Both the position numbers and the translations under genes were made by a program. The notes below the pieces were generated by a model. The model ran no database searches. It was not told the DNA's origin and worked only from the letters and a program-made list of their open reading frames with translations. Below are positions 43,001-50,761 of a stretch of 64,000 nt of DNA, one piece after another. The first letter of the stretch is position 1, and each line of letters begins with the position of its first letter. The stretch is from Streptomyces phaeolivaceus (GTDB taxonomy: Bacteria; Actinomycetota; Actinomycetes; Streptomycetales; Streptomycetaceae). The stretch is from the NCBI RefSeq assembly GCF_009184865.1, contig NZ_CP045096.1, positions 7,874,001 through 7,938,000 on the forward strand. Reading direction: 5' to 3'.

Positions 43001-46000
43001 ACGTGGTGGGTTGCGACGTCGGATCCGTGCGCGGCAGATCGGGGAGCGTGGGCCGGTTCAGCGCGCCGACGTCACCCAGCTCGTCCAGGCGGCCGAGGTC
43101 ACCGGCGTCTCCGAGGCGCCCGAGGTCGCCGACATCGCTCAGGCGGCTGAGGTCCCCGGCCTCGCCGAGGTCACCCAGGCGCCCCAGATCGCCCAGTTCG
43201 CCAAGGCTGCCCGTATCGCCGAGTCGGGCCAGGTCGCCCAGGCCGCCCGCGCCGCCGAGGTCGCCCAGGTCATTGAGCGTCGACGGCAGGTCCGTCGTCG
43301 AGTTCGGTGTCGTCGAGCCCGAGACGTCCAGGCGTATCGGGGGCGCCCCGTCCGTCGGGAGGTCCACGAAACGGCCGCCCCGGTCGAACACGAACCGCCC
43401 GCCCGTCGCCGTGTCGGTGATCGAGAACCCGCCGGGCAGCCGCTGGGCCAGTTCCCCGTCCAGGCGTACGACGTCGAAGGCGCCCTCGCCCAGCCCCGGC
43501 ACGGTCAGCCGGAACGTCGCCGACCGGTCGCCGCCCGGGAGCGAGGTGAACGTGGTGGTGAGACGGGAGCCGGTCAGCGGGCCGCCGACGGGGCCGGACA
43601 GGGTCAGCTGCTCGGACAGACGCGTCCCGTCCAGGTCGAACCGGCCGATCCAGGCGCCGTCGAGCGACTGCACCCGCACTCCCGTGACCACGCCGAGCGC
43701 GCCCCGGACCGGCTCGATCGTCGCCCCGCCGGGCAGGGGCACCCCGTCCGGACCGACCACCCGGGGCAGGGACCCGGGGCCCGCCCCGGCGTCGAAGCGG
43801 ACGAAGCCGTCACCGCCGGGGAGCCGGATGTCGGTGAACTGCCGGACGTCGTCGGCGCCGAACACCAGCCGGATGTCCCCGGCCCCGTCGGTGAAGGTGA
43901 ACCCGCTGTTCTCCAGCGGGGCGCGCTGCCACTCCGTGCGGAGGCCGGTGGTGCCCGCGAAGTCCGCCGGGTCCACCAGCACGGTGTCGGTCCGGGGCGC
44001 GGGCGCGTCGAAGCGGTCGAAGGTGAAGTCGTCCGACAGATAGCCGAGATCGTCCAACTGGCTGCCGATCTCGTCCAGTTGACTGCCGATCCCGTCCAGG
44101 GAGCCGGCCCCGTCGAGGGAGCCGAGGTCGTCGAGAGGTCTCGTCCCGCCCAGGTCGAGCTGGTCCAGCAGCCGCAGCTGGTCGTCGAGGGACAGGCCCT
44201 GGAAGTCCAGCGCGCTGATGCCCGAGGTGCCCTCGCCCGCGCCCCTCGGCGCCAACGCCAGCTCCGGGAAGGGGTTGTTGCCCCCGAAGTTGGGGTTCGG
44301 GATCCATTCCAGGGGGTTGGCCTGGGCGTCCAGCCGGTACGCGCCCCGGATGAACTCCGAGGCGAGACCGCCGGGGAAGGCGATCTCGTTCTCCGACGCC
44401 CAGCCCGACGCCCGCCAGGCGTCCGTACCCATGGAGCGTTCGAACGTCCTGCCCACGTCGATGCCGCCGGACGCCTCGATCTCGAACTTGAGGATGCCGT
44501 CCCAGACGAGGTTCCGGTCCGTGGTGGTGCTCAGGAACGCCGACGGCTGGCCGGTCCTGACCATGACGTCGAGACTCGTCTCCAGCGGATCGCGGACGGT
44601 GAACCCCTCGCTGAAGATCTGGTCCAGGGGCCGCTTGCCCTCGATACGCCACAGCGTCTCCTCGGTCGTGCGCCAGACCGGTGCGGGCGTGATGGTCTGG
44701 ATGTCGACCGAGCGGTCGGCGGCGAACGCCAGCCGGTCCAGCTGCGCGGGCGGGGGCAGGACCACCTCGTCCAGGCCCGTCCCGGGCAGCCGGGGGAGCG
44801 TGACCGAGCCCGGGTCGCCGAGGACCGCGGGCCTGCCGTCGGCGCCGAACCGGGTGACGACGCCCTCGGGCGTGGTGACGGTGAACGCGCCGTCGACCAT
44901 CCGCACCCGGACGTCGGGGACGATCCCGGTGTCCGACCTGAGCACCCAGGTGACGGTCGGTCCGGGCTCCATGGTGATCCACCGGCCGGTGGGCCGTCCG
45001 AGGTCGTCCAGCAGACGGAGTTCACCGGTGGGCAGGGCGGCCCCCGGACCGTCGATCCGGGTCATCATCACGGTGATGTCCCGCCGGACCGTGTCCAGGT
45101 TCATCCCGAGCCGGTCGAACGCGAGCCGGGACCGGTCGAAGTCGATCCGCGCGGCGCTCAGATCCAGCTCGGCCTTGGCACGGCTCAGCGGCGGTACGTC
45201 GGTCAGCGCGTCGAGTTCGCCGAGTCCGCGCCCGGCGGTGTCCAGCCGCACCTGGGTGGTCTGGGTGCGCAGCCAGGCCTGGAAGCGTTCCGTGGCGAGC
45301 CTGCCGGTGGCCCCGCCGGTGACGATGTCCCGCAGCGTCAGCGGCGTGAACGTGGTGCCCTTGCCGACCGGGGTGGTCAGGTCGGTCCGGACCGGGCCCA
45401 GGCCGAGCAGATCACGCGCGCCCCGGGAGCCGTCGGTGGTGTCGGGGATCAGCCGGGCGAGGTCGTCGAGCCTGATCCCGAGGTCGTCCAGGCCGTCGGC
45501 GCCGGTCGCCGCACTCCAGGTCGGGACGCGGGGGTCGGACGGTCCGAGGACATCGACCCTCACCCCGTCCTTCAACCGCACCCGGACGTCCACCGGATCG
45601 GTCGTCCCGACGCGCAGGACGACCCCGTCCGGGGTGACCTTCACCAGGTCGATCTCGCCGTCCAGGATCCTGCCCACCTGGAACTCGGTCAGACCGCCGA
45701 GCCTGCCGTCGAGGCTCACCTCCGCCAGGTCCGTCAGCTCGTCCAGGGGCTTGAGCAGCCCGGTCGAGGTCCGCTCCATGCCGATCAGTTCGTCCAGTTC
45801 CCGCAGCTGGTCGACGGCGGTGCGCGGTGGCAGCAGGGTGGTGGGGGAGCCGGGGGTGAGGGGGGCGCCGAACTCGTTCACCTGGTCGAACAGGCCGAGC
45901 GTGGTGCGCGGCCGGGGCGGTGTCAGATCGTCGGCGACCCGGCCCGTCAGGGGGTCCAGCACGCCGAGCCGCTGACCGCCGGGGACCGTGCCGACCGGCA

Positions 46001-47552
46001 GCCCCACCGTGGCGAGGGTGTCCAGGGTGTCGAGCCTGCCGCCCAGCTCGTCGAGGCCGGACGGCATCCGCGGGCTGCCCGTGCCGGTCAGGGAGCTGAA
46101 GGCCGGGGTGCGCGGGGTGGCCACCGGCGTCACGGAGATCTCGGCCAGCTCGTCGAGGGTGGTGGTGAACTCCGGGGTGCCGGGCACGGCGAGCTGCCCG
46201 GTGTCCGTGCCGGTCACGGGACGCAGGGTTCCGCCCCGGTCGAGGTTGCGACCCGTCTGGTTGGTGAGGTCGGCTGCCAGGGAGCCCGTTCTGCCGAGCG
46301 GCCGGAGCGCGCGCGGGGTGAAGTGCAGACCGCGGTCGATGAAGCCCATGCGGGCGGCGCCCCGGTAGCCGAACCGGGCGATCTCGGAGTACCGCATGGG
46401 CAGCAGGGCCGTCATCGTCAGCCGGCCCAGGCTCATGAAGGTGAAGACACCGAGCCGGCCGGCCGTGCCGCCGCCGATGAACGCGGTCGACTCGACGAAG
46501 TCGCGGGTCAGCGCGGACCAGCCCTGCCGGAAGGTGCCCCGGGCGAATCCGCCCATGAACCGCAGGGCCGACCCCAGCATCGCGGGCGTCTTCGACAGGA
46601 CCCGGGGCAGTGCCATGAACCCGCCGACGGCCCGGGTGCCGAGCCCGCCGCCGAACCGTACGAGGCCCTGTCCGGCCAGCGACAGCAGCCGGCCGGGGGA
46701 GGAGAACAGCATCCCGCCGCCCCGGAACAGCAGCCGTCCGCTCGCGGAGAGCGCGCCGCCGAGCGCCTTCCCGCCCGCCGAGGCCATCCGGGCGAGCCCG
46801 CCGAGGGTGGTGAGCCCCTTCGTCGACGGGAACAGGATGCCGAGGAAGGCGAGGCCCAGGCTGAGGGCGTTGCCGTTGCCCATGGCGTAGTCGACGAGGG
46901 CCTTGGCGAAGAGCACCGTGCCCAGGCCGAAGGCCACGAGTCCCAGCGGGCCGCCGATCACGGCCGCGACGAGGGTGATGACCAGCGCGACGATCTCCAG
47001 GACCTTGAAGAACGTCGACACGAACCGTTTCCAGAAGCTCTGCTTCGGCTTCTTCACCGGCCGCGACACCAGCCGGGCCGCCTCGCGCAGCGTGTCCTCC
47101 AGGATCTTCGCCTCGGCCTGGACGGTGTCGATCTCCGCGTCCACCTCGTTCCGGGCGCGGGTCATCTCCGGATCGTTCTCGGCGAGCGGCGTACCGCCGA
47201 CCCGTTCCAGCGCGGCGACGGTGTCGGCGGCGTTCTCGGCCCGGTCCTGGGAGTCCCCGAGGGCGCGCGCGTAGCGGGCGGTGGCGTCGGCCGCCATGTC
47301 GAACGAGCGGTTGATGTTCGCCATGAACGTCTTCAGCTCGTCCTTGACGTAGGTGCGCAGCGCGTCCGCGGTCCGCCCCTCGAAGCCGCCGTCCTCGGCC
47401 TTGGTCAGCAGGGTGTCGAGGCCGTTGCTGACCCGCCCGGAGAGATCGCTGAGGTCACGCAGCTCCTTGGTGACCATGTCGAGGACGCCCGGATTCCCCG
47501 ACACCGGATTGCCGGTGAATCCGACTCTGCTCCACTCGTCGGAGGTGGCCAA
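37020..47552 (-). CDS. Giant T7SS-type putative secreted protein with an embedded ADP-ribosyltransferase-like domain
   Basis: TTG 47552 is chosen because GGAGG lies 5 bases upstream and the N-terminus then matches known T7SS signal domains; GTG 47639 remains possible. 3510 aa. Residues ~1-100 (WSRVGFTGNPVSGNPGVLDM, MVTKELRDLSDLSGRV) are a WXG-like helical signal. Residues ~180-245 are hydrophobic (VLEIVALVITLVAAVIGG). Residues ~945-1090 resemble pertussis-toxin/scabin-like ADP-ribosyltransferases: Arg969 (LWRIEG), Ser1008-Thr-Thr (FLSTTTD), Glu1054-Asn-Glu1056 (ENEIAFPGG). Repeats with LPGGF..TDT.TG..F.FD recur around 1370-2400. WxW-type beta repeats and a Gly/Ala-rich C-terminus (~3250-3470), then a Pro/Thr tail, follow. 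Confidence 0.75.
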   Translation of the reverse strand: MATSDEWSRVGFTGNPVSGNPGVLDMVTKELRDLSDLSGRVSNGLDTLLTKAEDGGFEGRTADALRTYVKDELKTFMANINRSFDMAADATARYARALGDSQDRAENAADTVAALERVGGTPLAENDPEMTRARNEVDAEIDTVQAEAKILEDTLREAARLVSRPVKKPKQSFWKRFVSTFFKVLEIVALVITLVAAVIGGPLGLVAFGLGTVLFAKALVDYAMGNGNALSLGLAFLGILFPSTKGLTTLGGLARMASAGGKALGGALSASGRLLFRGGGMLFSSPGRLLSLAGQGLVRFGGGLGTRAVGGFMALPRVLSKTPAMLGSALRFMGGFARGTFRQGWSALTRDFVESTAFIGGGTAGRLGVFTFMSLGRLTMTALLPMRYSEIARFGYRGAARMGFIDRGLHFTPRALRPLGRTGSLAADLTNQTGRNLDRGGTLRPVTGTDTGQLAVPGTPEFTTTLDELAEISVTPVATPRTPAFSSLTGTGSPRMPSGLDELGGRLDTLDTLATVGLPVGTVPGGQRLGVLDPLTGRVADDLTPPRPRTTLGLFDQVNEFGAPLTPGSPTTLLPPRTAVDQLRELDELIGMERTSTGLLKPLDELTDLAEVSLDGRLGGLTEFQVGRILDGEIDLVKVTPDGVVLRVGTTDPVDVRVRLKDGVRVDVLGPSDPRVPTWSAATGADGLDDLGIRLDDLARLIPDTTDGSRGARDLLGLGPVRTDLTTPVGKGTTFTPLTLRDIVTGGATGRLATERFQAWLRTQTTQVRLDTAGRGLGELDALTDVPPLSRAKAELDLSAARIDFDRSRLAFDRLGMNLDTVRRDITVMMTRIDGPGAALPTGELRLLDDLGRPTGRWITMEPGPTVTWVLRSDTGIVPDVRVRMVDGAFTVTTPEGVVTRFGADGRPAVLGDPGSVTLPRLPGTGLDEVVLPPPAQLDRLAFAADRSVDIQTITPAPVWRTTEETLWRIEGKRPLDQIFSEGFTVRDPLETSLDVMVRTGQPSAFLSTTTDRNLVWDGILKFEIEASGGIDVGRTFERSMGTDAWRASGWASENEIAFPGGLASEFIRGAYRLDAQANPLEWIPNPNFGGNNPFPELALAPRGAGEGTSGISALDFQGLSLDDQLRLLDQLDLGGTRPLDDLGSLDGAGSLDGIGSQLDEIGSQLDDLGYLSDDFTFDRFDAPAPRTDTVLVDPADFAGTTGLRTEWQRAPLENSGFTFTDGAGDIRLVFGADDVRQFTDIRLPGGDGFVRFDAGAGPGSLPRVVGPDGVPLPGGATIEPVRGALGVVTGVRVQSLDGAWIGRFDLDGTRLSEQLTLSGPVGGPLTGSRLTTTFTSLPGGDRSATFRLTVPGLGEGAFDVVRLDGELAQRLPGGFSITDTATGGRFVFDRGGRFVDLPTDGAPPIRLDVSGSTTPNSTTDLPSTLNDLGDLGGAGGLGDLARLGDTGSLGELGDLGRLGDLGEAGDLSRLSDVGDLGRLGDAGDLGRLDELGDVGALNRPTLPDLPRTDPTSQPTTFDARFTSTVGDGAPTPLNPARFDGVALSGADELANLRLRVTEFPATDLAPASFRIDVLDFGAPGGPVRLENVNVTLREGGGLNVTGPQGGVRWQIDALGRLEYRELPLTGTDLALRLTDDALNPMPRVVGPDGVPVQGATLTPVRAADGTLGELTVRVPVADTGGLTAVWRFEPGGTLRGQELPLTLPGLDGPAGLGVKVTITPGAGATTTRVLELTGPANLTGSFRLGPMDGSLAGRLPNGFTVTDTITGSRFHFDANGRLVIRDVPARDGSGFLRFTEDAAPGTPPVRLDDLGGPADFGGDLGDVARVFERTLDEAGGPRGPLDDLNRFPSPDAPHTTPLRGLDHPTPEEGSLVDGLWNDLTQDIRPLSTDELNRLLNPDSPRTDALSEIGDVADAELDSALQARLDALRQANDGLRGADDPIRVPLSGVDDLADFDLRVTRLPATDEAPRGSIRLDLADRVPGGTGPVRASDFTVELLDDSGRFAVIDPAGTTRFTFAPDGAFLGRQTALAHDGLPQGMRLDVTITPLGDGTRRVAVDVIGPPGTTGSIRFTGVDNTLSGRLPGGFTLTDTLTGSRFHFDHTGRLAFRDLPDPEGSGFLRFTEGAGSDTPPVRLDELGGLGDLGNLGGDLRERFPLHSVPEHEVLDEALDDALSNAELSDMFGRTLDEASSLRTAPEGAPADMSGIAGAMDFLHTAPDSATFQGLDLPGVQRLADDAALSLDRLGLRPGLLGDQLREMTTQARLVLRRQGASALGDYLDLPLATRLEDLQGATPAGRVLGDFTVTPTPHGGPGGSRYTVHHTPSDITLGFDANRGLTYQEVFLRGGPTDLDGLKLGVAGRSADGGPWTPTAVDFVGTRPADDLLTVAPSTHVPGGLTLTDAAGTTHWHYGPEGVHAFQDVHLPGDRGLFRFDADAPGGVPRVLDRAGGDLPGFRAELLDDGRIALIPTGKAAQPLERTVFDPAGRLLEETVAVRVKGGRANGQFWRIDHATGKAVRLDSSGTPLTGRFDTATLEKSATGQVKLIGEGKVTLFEREVLGNGNVLHLDLDRSGRARWTEFDEAGNRLRAGERIFDGDRRTFHDTLPYRWAPMDVLDVRTYTKTLDGGLIRAEKNAEGDWVWTRFDKNGTEVLHGTRDWSWTRIGYKDTYLDPATGQRAVAQRRGDVWPLDGYHGSRQYLEHPVLSGPAPGGMRANPLVHTAVGPNNKPIDFIDELTEEVTQLADGGTLHVARISDQRLPAAAWYPRAGHGRFDGFFRNFFTGDSMFQVSKWTETAADGTELKGVRLAAHGGRGWQDIDQFGRIVRETRTLENGNVIEVGRSATDPRQWGTAPKWNGSADAYELPWLDTRSGTTGTRHVSADGGFVDVFEDADGNELLSLRSQGTGVREYLGENPARGIGADDVSGVWVDKNTQLQITGRRDHWGDLYVEAHGNPRKDHWTWKATGPDGEVTEGVRIQNRGSLVRTRTWDDSFVDFERLPNGRRGDAIRERNATGDGSVWVDATRGSDGVWTWQKTGADGTVTSKGVRTYQDLAGGRWSDHIGTDVVRFRDGGRVREYAYTVNERVVPPPVDPGRITLSDLLSRSARHFEPDVSATVNREVWQEFDMGKVLHRRDPVEGVEGRFRESESLWGQWREYQDGRMVAQRTITGRVWVTDAFGRWANFDIAKLPEISSLPRVGGEVGLDGHRSWRLIGREADFRGYTAELRGFNREFRDVFHEIWTGVEDGSSAAMPMWRHQIRKAVTDFTMGYLIEFGTSLAVSAITADLGNTKFDPTVALQRAALNGAIGGGIRVSVNVAYDTTRLGYVKYGLTNLDQGQDWHRHPLASSDDWDGEWTVFENPTRWRSGSYDFFNGLGVGVLTGFVNNAVNAAVFGVNGQKRTGLDALEAGAWGAAGSAFSGITSGLLRYTWHATAGSRIFHRGGPGELIWQAAEALGAGTLSYGLNNKDTANIQPSRAFPPTTTAPTAPAPTAPTSPQPLTLDPAALPDGTELL
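42990..43270 (-). repeat. Low-complexity GDLGRLGD-type repeat inside the giant gene
   Basis: The encoded stretch at about residues 1430-1520 repeats GDLGRLGD-like units (LGDLARLGDTGSLGELGDLG, then LSDVGDLGRLGDAGDLGRLD). The DNA repeats accordingly and could recombine. Such repeats usually build a solenoid or a linker. Confidence 0.75.
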
Positions 47553-47773
47553 GGAGTCCTCCAGGCGGTCCGGGACTTGGGGTACCGAAAGCAGACGTAC
47601 CGAGGTGGCCCAGGAGTTCAAGAAAGTGGCGCACGCCACAGTTTTCGCCGGTCAACGCGGTGCGGACGAAATTTCTTTGAACCATCCGGACCCGAGTCCT
47701 CGTCTACAGGGCGGTTCGGCGTCCACAAGCCGTTCGGCACGAACACGACCGCTTCGAGGAAAGGACGGCGGAC
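47553..47773. promoter_or_regulatory. Divergent promoter region of the accessory locus
   Basis: The 221-bp space separates the giant gene (minus) and the coiled-coil gene (plus). It holds the GGAGG before the TTG 47552 start and AGGAAAGGA before ATG 47774. The middle (around 47640-47700) is relatively AT-richer (caacgcggtgcggacgaaattt), where promoters are expected. No palindrome was recognised. Confidence 0.45.
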
Positions 47774-50026
47774 ATGGTGCGCGTTTCCTACGACTACGAC
47801 CTGATGACCGTCCTCGCCCGCCATCTGTGGCACCTGCGCGACGAACTCGACGTCGCCTCGAAGACGGACAAGACGTTCGCCGCCGGGGACATCGGCCCGC
47901 GCCGGGAGACGGCGGAGGCGCTGGAGGACTTCTACGGCGCCTGGAAGAAGTCGTTCGGCGAGGGCTGGCAGGCCATGACCGACCTCGGCAACCTCCTCGA
48001 CAAGGCGGGCAAGGCCTTCTACGACCAGGACGCCTCCCACGCCGCCGGCGCGGCCCAGCAGGTCACCGCCCAGGTCCGGGACGAGGCCCACCGGCAGAAC
48101 GAGATCCGCAAGCAGGCGCTGAACGGCAAGCTCCGCGCCCAGGAGGCCAGAAACCTCGAAGCCCGCTACCAGACCCAGCAGGCGCGGCTGAAGAAGGAAC
48201 AGGACGCGCTGGTCGAGAAGCGGAACCGGATCGACGAGCGGACCGCGGCCCAGCAGAAGCGCCAGGAAGAGCTCAACAAGGAGCAGGAGGAGCTCGCCAG
48301 GAGGCGGGAGCCCCTGATCGCGGAGCAGGACGCGCTGCAGGCCAGACAGCGGCAGCTCTGGCAGGAGGAGAAGGACCTCCTCGCGGAGCGCGAGGCCAAG
48401 CTCCAGGCCGAGCGGGACGAACTGCAGCGGGACTACGAGGCCCTCCGCAAGGAGCAGGAGCCCCTGATCGCCCGGCAGGAGGAACTCCAGCGCGGACAGC
48501 AGCAGTTGTGGGCCGACGAGAAGGCCCTGCGCGCGGAACAGGACGCGGCCCTGGAGAAGAAGGCCACCGCCCTGGAGCAGGAGCAGAAGGCCTACGACGG
48601 CAAGCAGGACGCCCTCCAGGCCAGGCAGGACGCCCTCTGGGAGGAACGCGAGACCCTGCTGAGCGGCGGCAGGGCCACCCAGGAGGACCTCGACGACTGG
48701 CAGCGCCGCCAGGACGCCCTGGACAAGGAGCGCGACGACCTGTGGGAGTCCGAGGGCAAGGGGCTCTCCGCGCGCTGGGACGCCCTGGAGCAGGAACAGC
48801 GCGACCAGGACAAGGCGTTCGACCCGCTGCGCGCCCGGCAGAAGGAACTCGACGACGAGCGGGACGCGCTGAGCCGCGCCCAGGAGCCCCTCTCCGAGCG
48901 GCAGGACGGACTCCAGGCCAGGCAGAAGGAGCTCTGGGCGCTGGAGAAGTCCACGCAGAAGGAGGTCGAGGACGCGCTCAAGGCCGAGCGGGACGACCTG
49001 GAGGCCGATCGCACCGACCTCCAGACGCGGCTGGACCCCCTGGACCGGGAGTCGGACGATCTGCAGTCCCGTCAGCAGGAGTTGTGGGACGACCAGTCGG
49101 CCACCGACAAGGAGCAGACCGCGCTCACCGAGGAGGAGAAGCCCGTCCAGCAGCGGCAGCAGGACCTCCAGGACACCTTCGGCGAGGAGTACGACAAGCT
49201 CCGCGACTGGGACCCGGACAAGGACGCCGACGTCGGCCGGCTCAGGGGCCTGCGCGGTCAGCTGGACGATCTGCCGGACGAGGCCTTCGTGCCCAAGGGC
49301 TACACGATCGACGACGGCAACAGCACCACCACGGTGTCGTACCAGCTGGACGGGAACGGCGAGATCAAGGTCGACGAGCACGGCGACCCCGTCGAGACGA
49401 CCACCACCGTCACCAACAAGAACACGGGCCTGACGTACTCCGAGACGTACCACCCGCTGTCCCGGGACGGTGACTCCGTGACCACGATCCGCAGCTCCGA
49501 CGGTTCCGTCACCAAGGTCTACATGGACTCCGACCCCGAGGGCTCGCCCGACGGGTGGATGAAGCGCTACGTCACCGACGAGACGGGCCGGGACACCCTC
49601 CAGATCTGGACGAAGCGGCCGGACGGTGACTGGGAGCTGACCATGGACAAGGAGACCTACCTCGACTCCCAGGCCGGCAGCGAGGACGACCAGCGGTTCC
49701 TGGACCGTCCCCCCGCGTATCTCACGGTGGAGAACCCCCTGGTCGACACGACCGGCCGCCCTTCCGGCTCCACCGCTCCGGGGACGACGACCACGGTGCA
49801 GGACGGCGTCACCCGGACCGACTACACGGGCTCCGACGGTTCCCTCACCAAGGTCGTCACCAACGAGAACACCGGAACCCGCTTCGTCGCCGACGGGAAC
49901 AACGAGATCCAGGAGATCTGGCAGCGCGCGGAGGACGGGTCCTGGTACCTGCGGGACTCGATCACCCGTCACGAACGCTCCAGCGCCGAACCACCCCTCG
50001 GAACGCTGGGCGAGAACTGGCGCTGA
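47774..50026 (+). CDS. WXG-like N-terminal, long coiled-coil protein of the accessory locus
   Basis: 750 aa, ATG 47774. Residues ~1-105 are helical with a WXG-like turn (EDFYGAWKKSFGEGWQ). Residues ~120-470 are a continuous coiled coil rich in Glu, Gln, Arg and Leu. It has a repeated motif LQxRQxxLW at 188-196, 238-246, 281-289, 380-388 and 430-438 (Trp196, 246, 289, 388, 438), with a weaker LDKERDDLW copy ending at Trp324. Two 50-residue spacings occur. Residues ~505-660 are beta-rich (TTTVSYQLDGNGEIKVDEHG, VTNKNTGLTYSETYHPL). No signal peptide or membrane helix. It is a likely T7SS-type substrate or structural partner of the giant protein. Confidence 0.75.
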   Translation: MVRVSYDYDLMTVLARHLWHLRDELDVASKTDKTFAAGDIGPRRETAEALEDFYGAWKKSFGEGWQAMTDLGNLLDKAGKAFYDQDASHAAGAAQQVTAQVRDEAHRQNEIRKQALNGKLRAQEARNLEARYQTQQARLKKEQDALVEKRNRIDERTAAQQKRQEELNKEQEELARRREPLIAEQDALQARQRQLWQEEKDLLAEREAKLQAERDELQRDYEALRKEQEPLIARQEELQRGQQQLWADEKALRAEQDAALEKKATALEQEQKAYDGKQDALQARQDALWEERETLLSGGRATQEDLDDWQRRQDALDKERDDLWESEGKGLSARWDALEQEQRDQDKAFDPLRARQKELDDERDALSRAQEPLSERQDGLQARQKELWALEKSTQKEVEDALKAERDDLEADRTDLQTRLDPLDRESDDLQSRQQELWDDQSATDKEQTALTEEEKPVQQRQQDLQDTFGEEYDKLRDWDPDKDADVGRLRGLRGQLDDLPDEAFVPKGYTIDDGNSTTTVSYQLDGNGEIKVDEHGDPVETTTTVTNKNTGLTYSETYHPLSRDGDSVTTIRSSDGSVTKVYMDSDPEGSPDGWMKRYVTDETGRDTLQIWTKRPDGDWELTMDKETYLDSQAGSEDDQRFLDRPPAYLTVENPLVDTTGRPSGSTAPGTTTTVQDGVTRTDYTGSDGSLTKVVTNENTGTRFVADGNNEIQEIWQRAEDGSWYLRDSITRHERSSAEPPLGTLGENWR

Positions 50027-50033
50027 CCCACCC

Positions 50034-50059
50034 GGGGCGTCGGCCCGCCCGGACGCCCC
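50034..50059 (+). terminator. Hairpin between the coiled-coil and WXG100-like genes
   Basis: GGGGCGTC (50034-50041) and GACGCCCC (50052-50059) form an 8-bp stem with a 10-nt loop, starting 8 bp past the stop codon. No U-tract, so partial termination or mRNA processing is likely. Confidence 0.5.
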
Positions 50060-50133
50060 ACCCGAAGCCCCCCCCGCGCGACCCGCGTCGCCGGGTCCGA
50101 CAAAGACAACGACGACACAGAACGAGGTGCCCC

Positions 50134-50433
50134 ATGGCCAAGAACGTCATCGACGACGAGGAAGTCGAGTCAACGGCGAGGAAGCTGGACTCCGCGGTCA
50201 GCGACACGCTGGTCCCGCGGCTGTCCTCGATCCAGGCCGAGGTCGACAACCTCCTCCAGGGGGGCCTGCTGCTGGCGGCGACCAGCCCGAAGATGCAGAC
50301 GTCCTACGCGAACTTCAACAAGTCGCTGACCGAGGCCGTGACCAACATCACGCAGTTCTCCAAGCAGTTCCGGGACATCTGCAACGCCGTGAACAACCTG
50401 GACAAGCAGATCGCCAGCGGCATCCCCGACTGA
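50134..50433 (+). CDS. WXG100 family (ESAT-6-like) protein
   Basis: 99 aa, ATG 50134 with GAGG about 6 bases upstream. Length, two-helix layout and lack of a signal peptide fit the WXG100/ESAT-6 family of type VII substrates. The usual Trp-x-Gly turn is replaced by LLQGGLLLA between helix 1 (VESTARKLDSAVSDTLVPRL) and helix 2 (SPKMQTSYANFNKSLTEAVT). The C-terminal FRDICNAVNNLDKQIASG could serve as a YxxxD/E-like export signal, although the Tyr position is Phe. It probably needs the EccC-type ATPase encoded downstream. Confidence 0.8.
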   Translation: MAKNVIDDEEVESTARKLDSAVSDTLVPRLSSIQAEVDNLLQGGLLLAATSPKMQTSYANFNKSLTEAVTNITQFSKQFRDICNAVNNLDKQIASGIPD

Positions 50434-50451
50434 TCCGGGTCCCCCCGAGCC

Positions 50452-50489
50452 GGGACACCGACCCGGACTCCCCCTTCCGTCGGTGTCCC
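50452..50489 (+). terminator. Terminator hairpin 1 after the WXG100-like gene
   Basis: Perfect 11-bp stem GGGACACCGAC (50452-50462) / GTCGGTGTCCC (50479-50489), 16-nt loop, beginning 19 bp after the stop. Followed shortly by a second terminator. Confidence 0.75.
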
Positions 50490-50494
50490 TTGCG

Positions 50495-50545
50495 CAGGGG
50501 TGTCGGCCCACTCCCCCGGGCCGGCACCCCTGTTCGGTTTTTCGG
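50495..50545 (+). terminator. Terminator hairpin 2 with U-tract after the WXG100-like gene
   Basis: CAGGGGTGTCGGCCC (50495-50509) pairs with GGGCCGGCACCCCTG (50518-50532) with one G-U pair and an 8-nt loop; TTCGGTTTTTCGG follows. The two tandem hairpins strongly isolate the WXG100-like gene from the sigma factor gene downstream. Confidence 0.85.
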
Positions 50546-50761
50546 ACAACTCATCGGTAACCTCAGGTTCCTCTCAGGAACCCTTGAAAGCTGCAGAACC
50601 ACTCATAGACTCCCTCTTGCGGAACCTCGCCTTCCACCCATGAACCGCGAGGTCATCCCGGGTACCCGCGCTCAGCCCTGCTCAGCCCTGCCCAGCAACG
50701 CCGCCGTCGCGGCGCCCGACCGGACCGGCACAGAAGACTCACGCCGGCCCTGGGGGAATCT
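50546..50761 (+). promoter_or_regulatory. Region upstream of the ECF sigma gene with GGTTCC/GGAACC inverted repeat
   Basis: No gene is seen. GGTTCC-TCTCA-GGAACC (50566-50582) is an inverted repeat, and another GGAACC occurs at 50621-50626. GGAAC is the typical -35 box of ECF sigma promoters, so this may be an autoregulated promoter; no clear -10 was assigned. A GGGGGAA ribosome-binding site precedes ATG 50762. Confidence 0.4.

Noticed and set aside
41961-47804. A 1947-aa plus-strand reading frame across the giant gene
   Set aside because: Shadow of the giant gene. No start signal, domain or coding-like composition.
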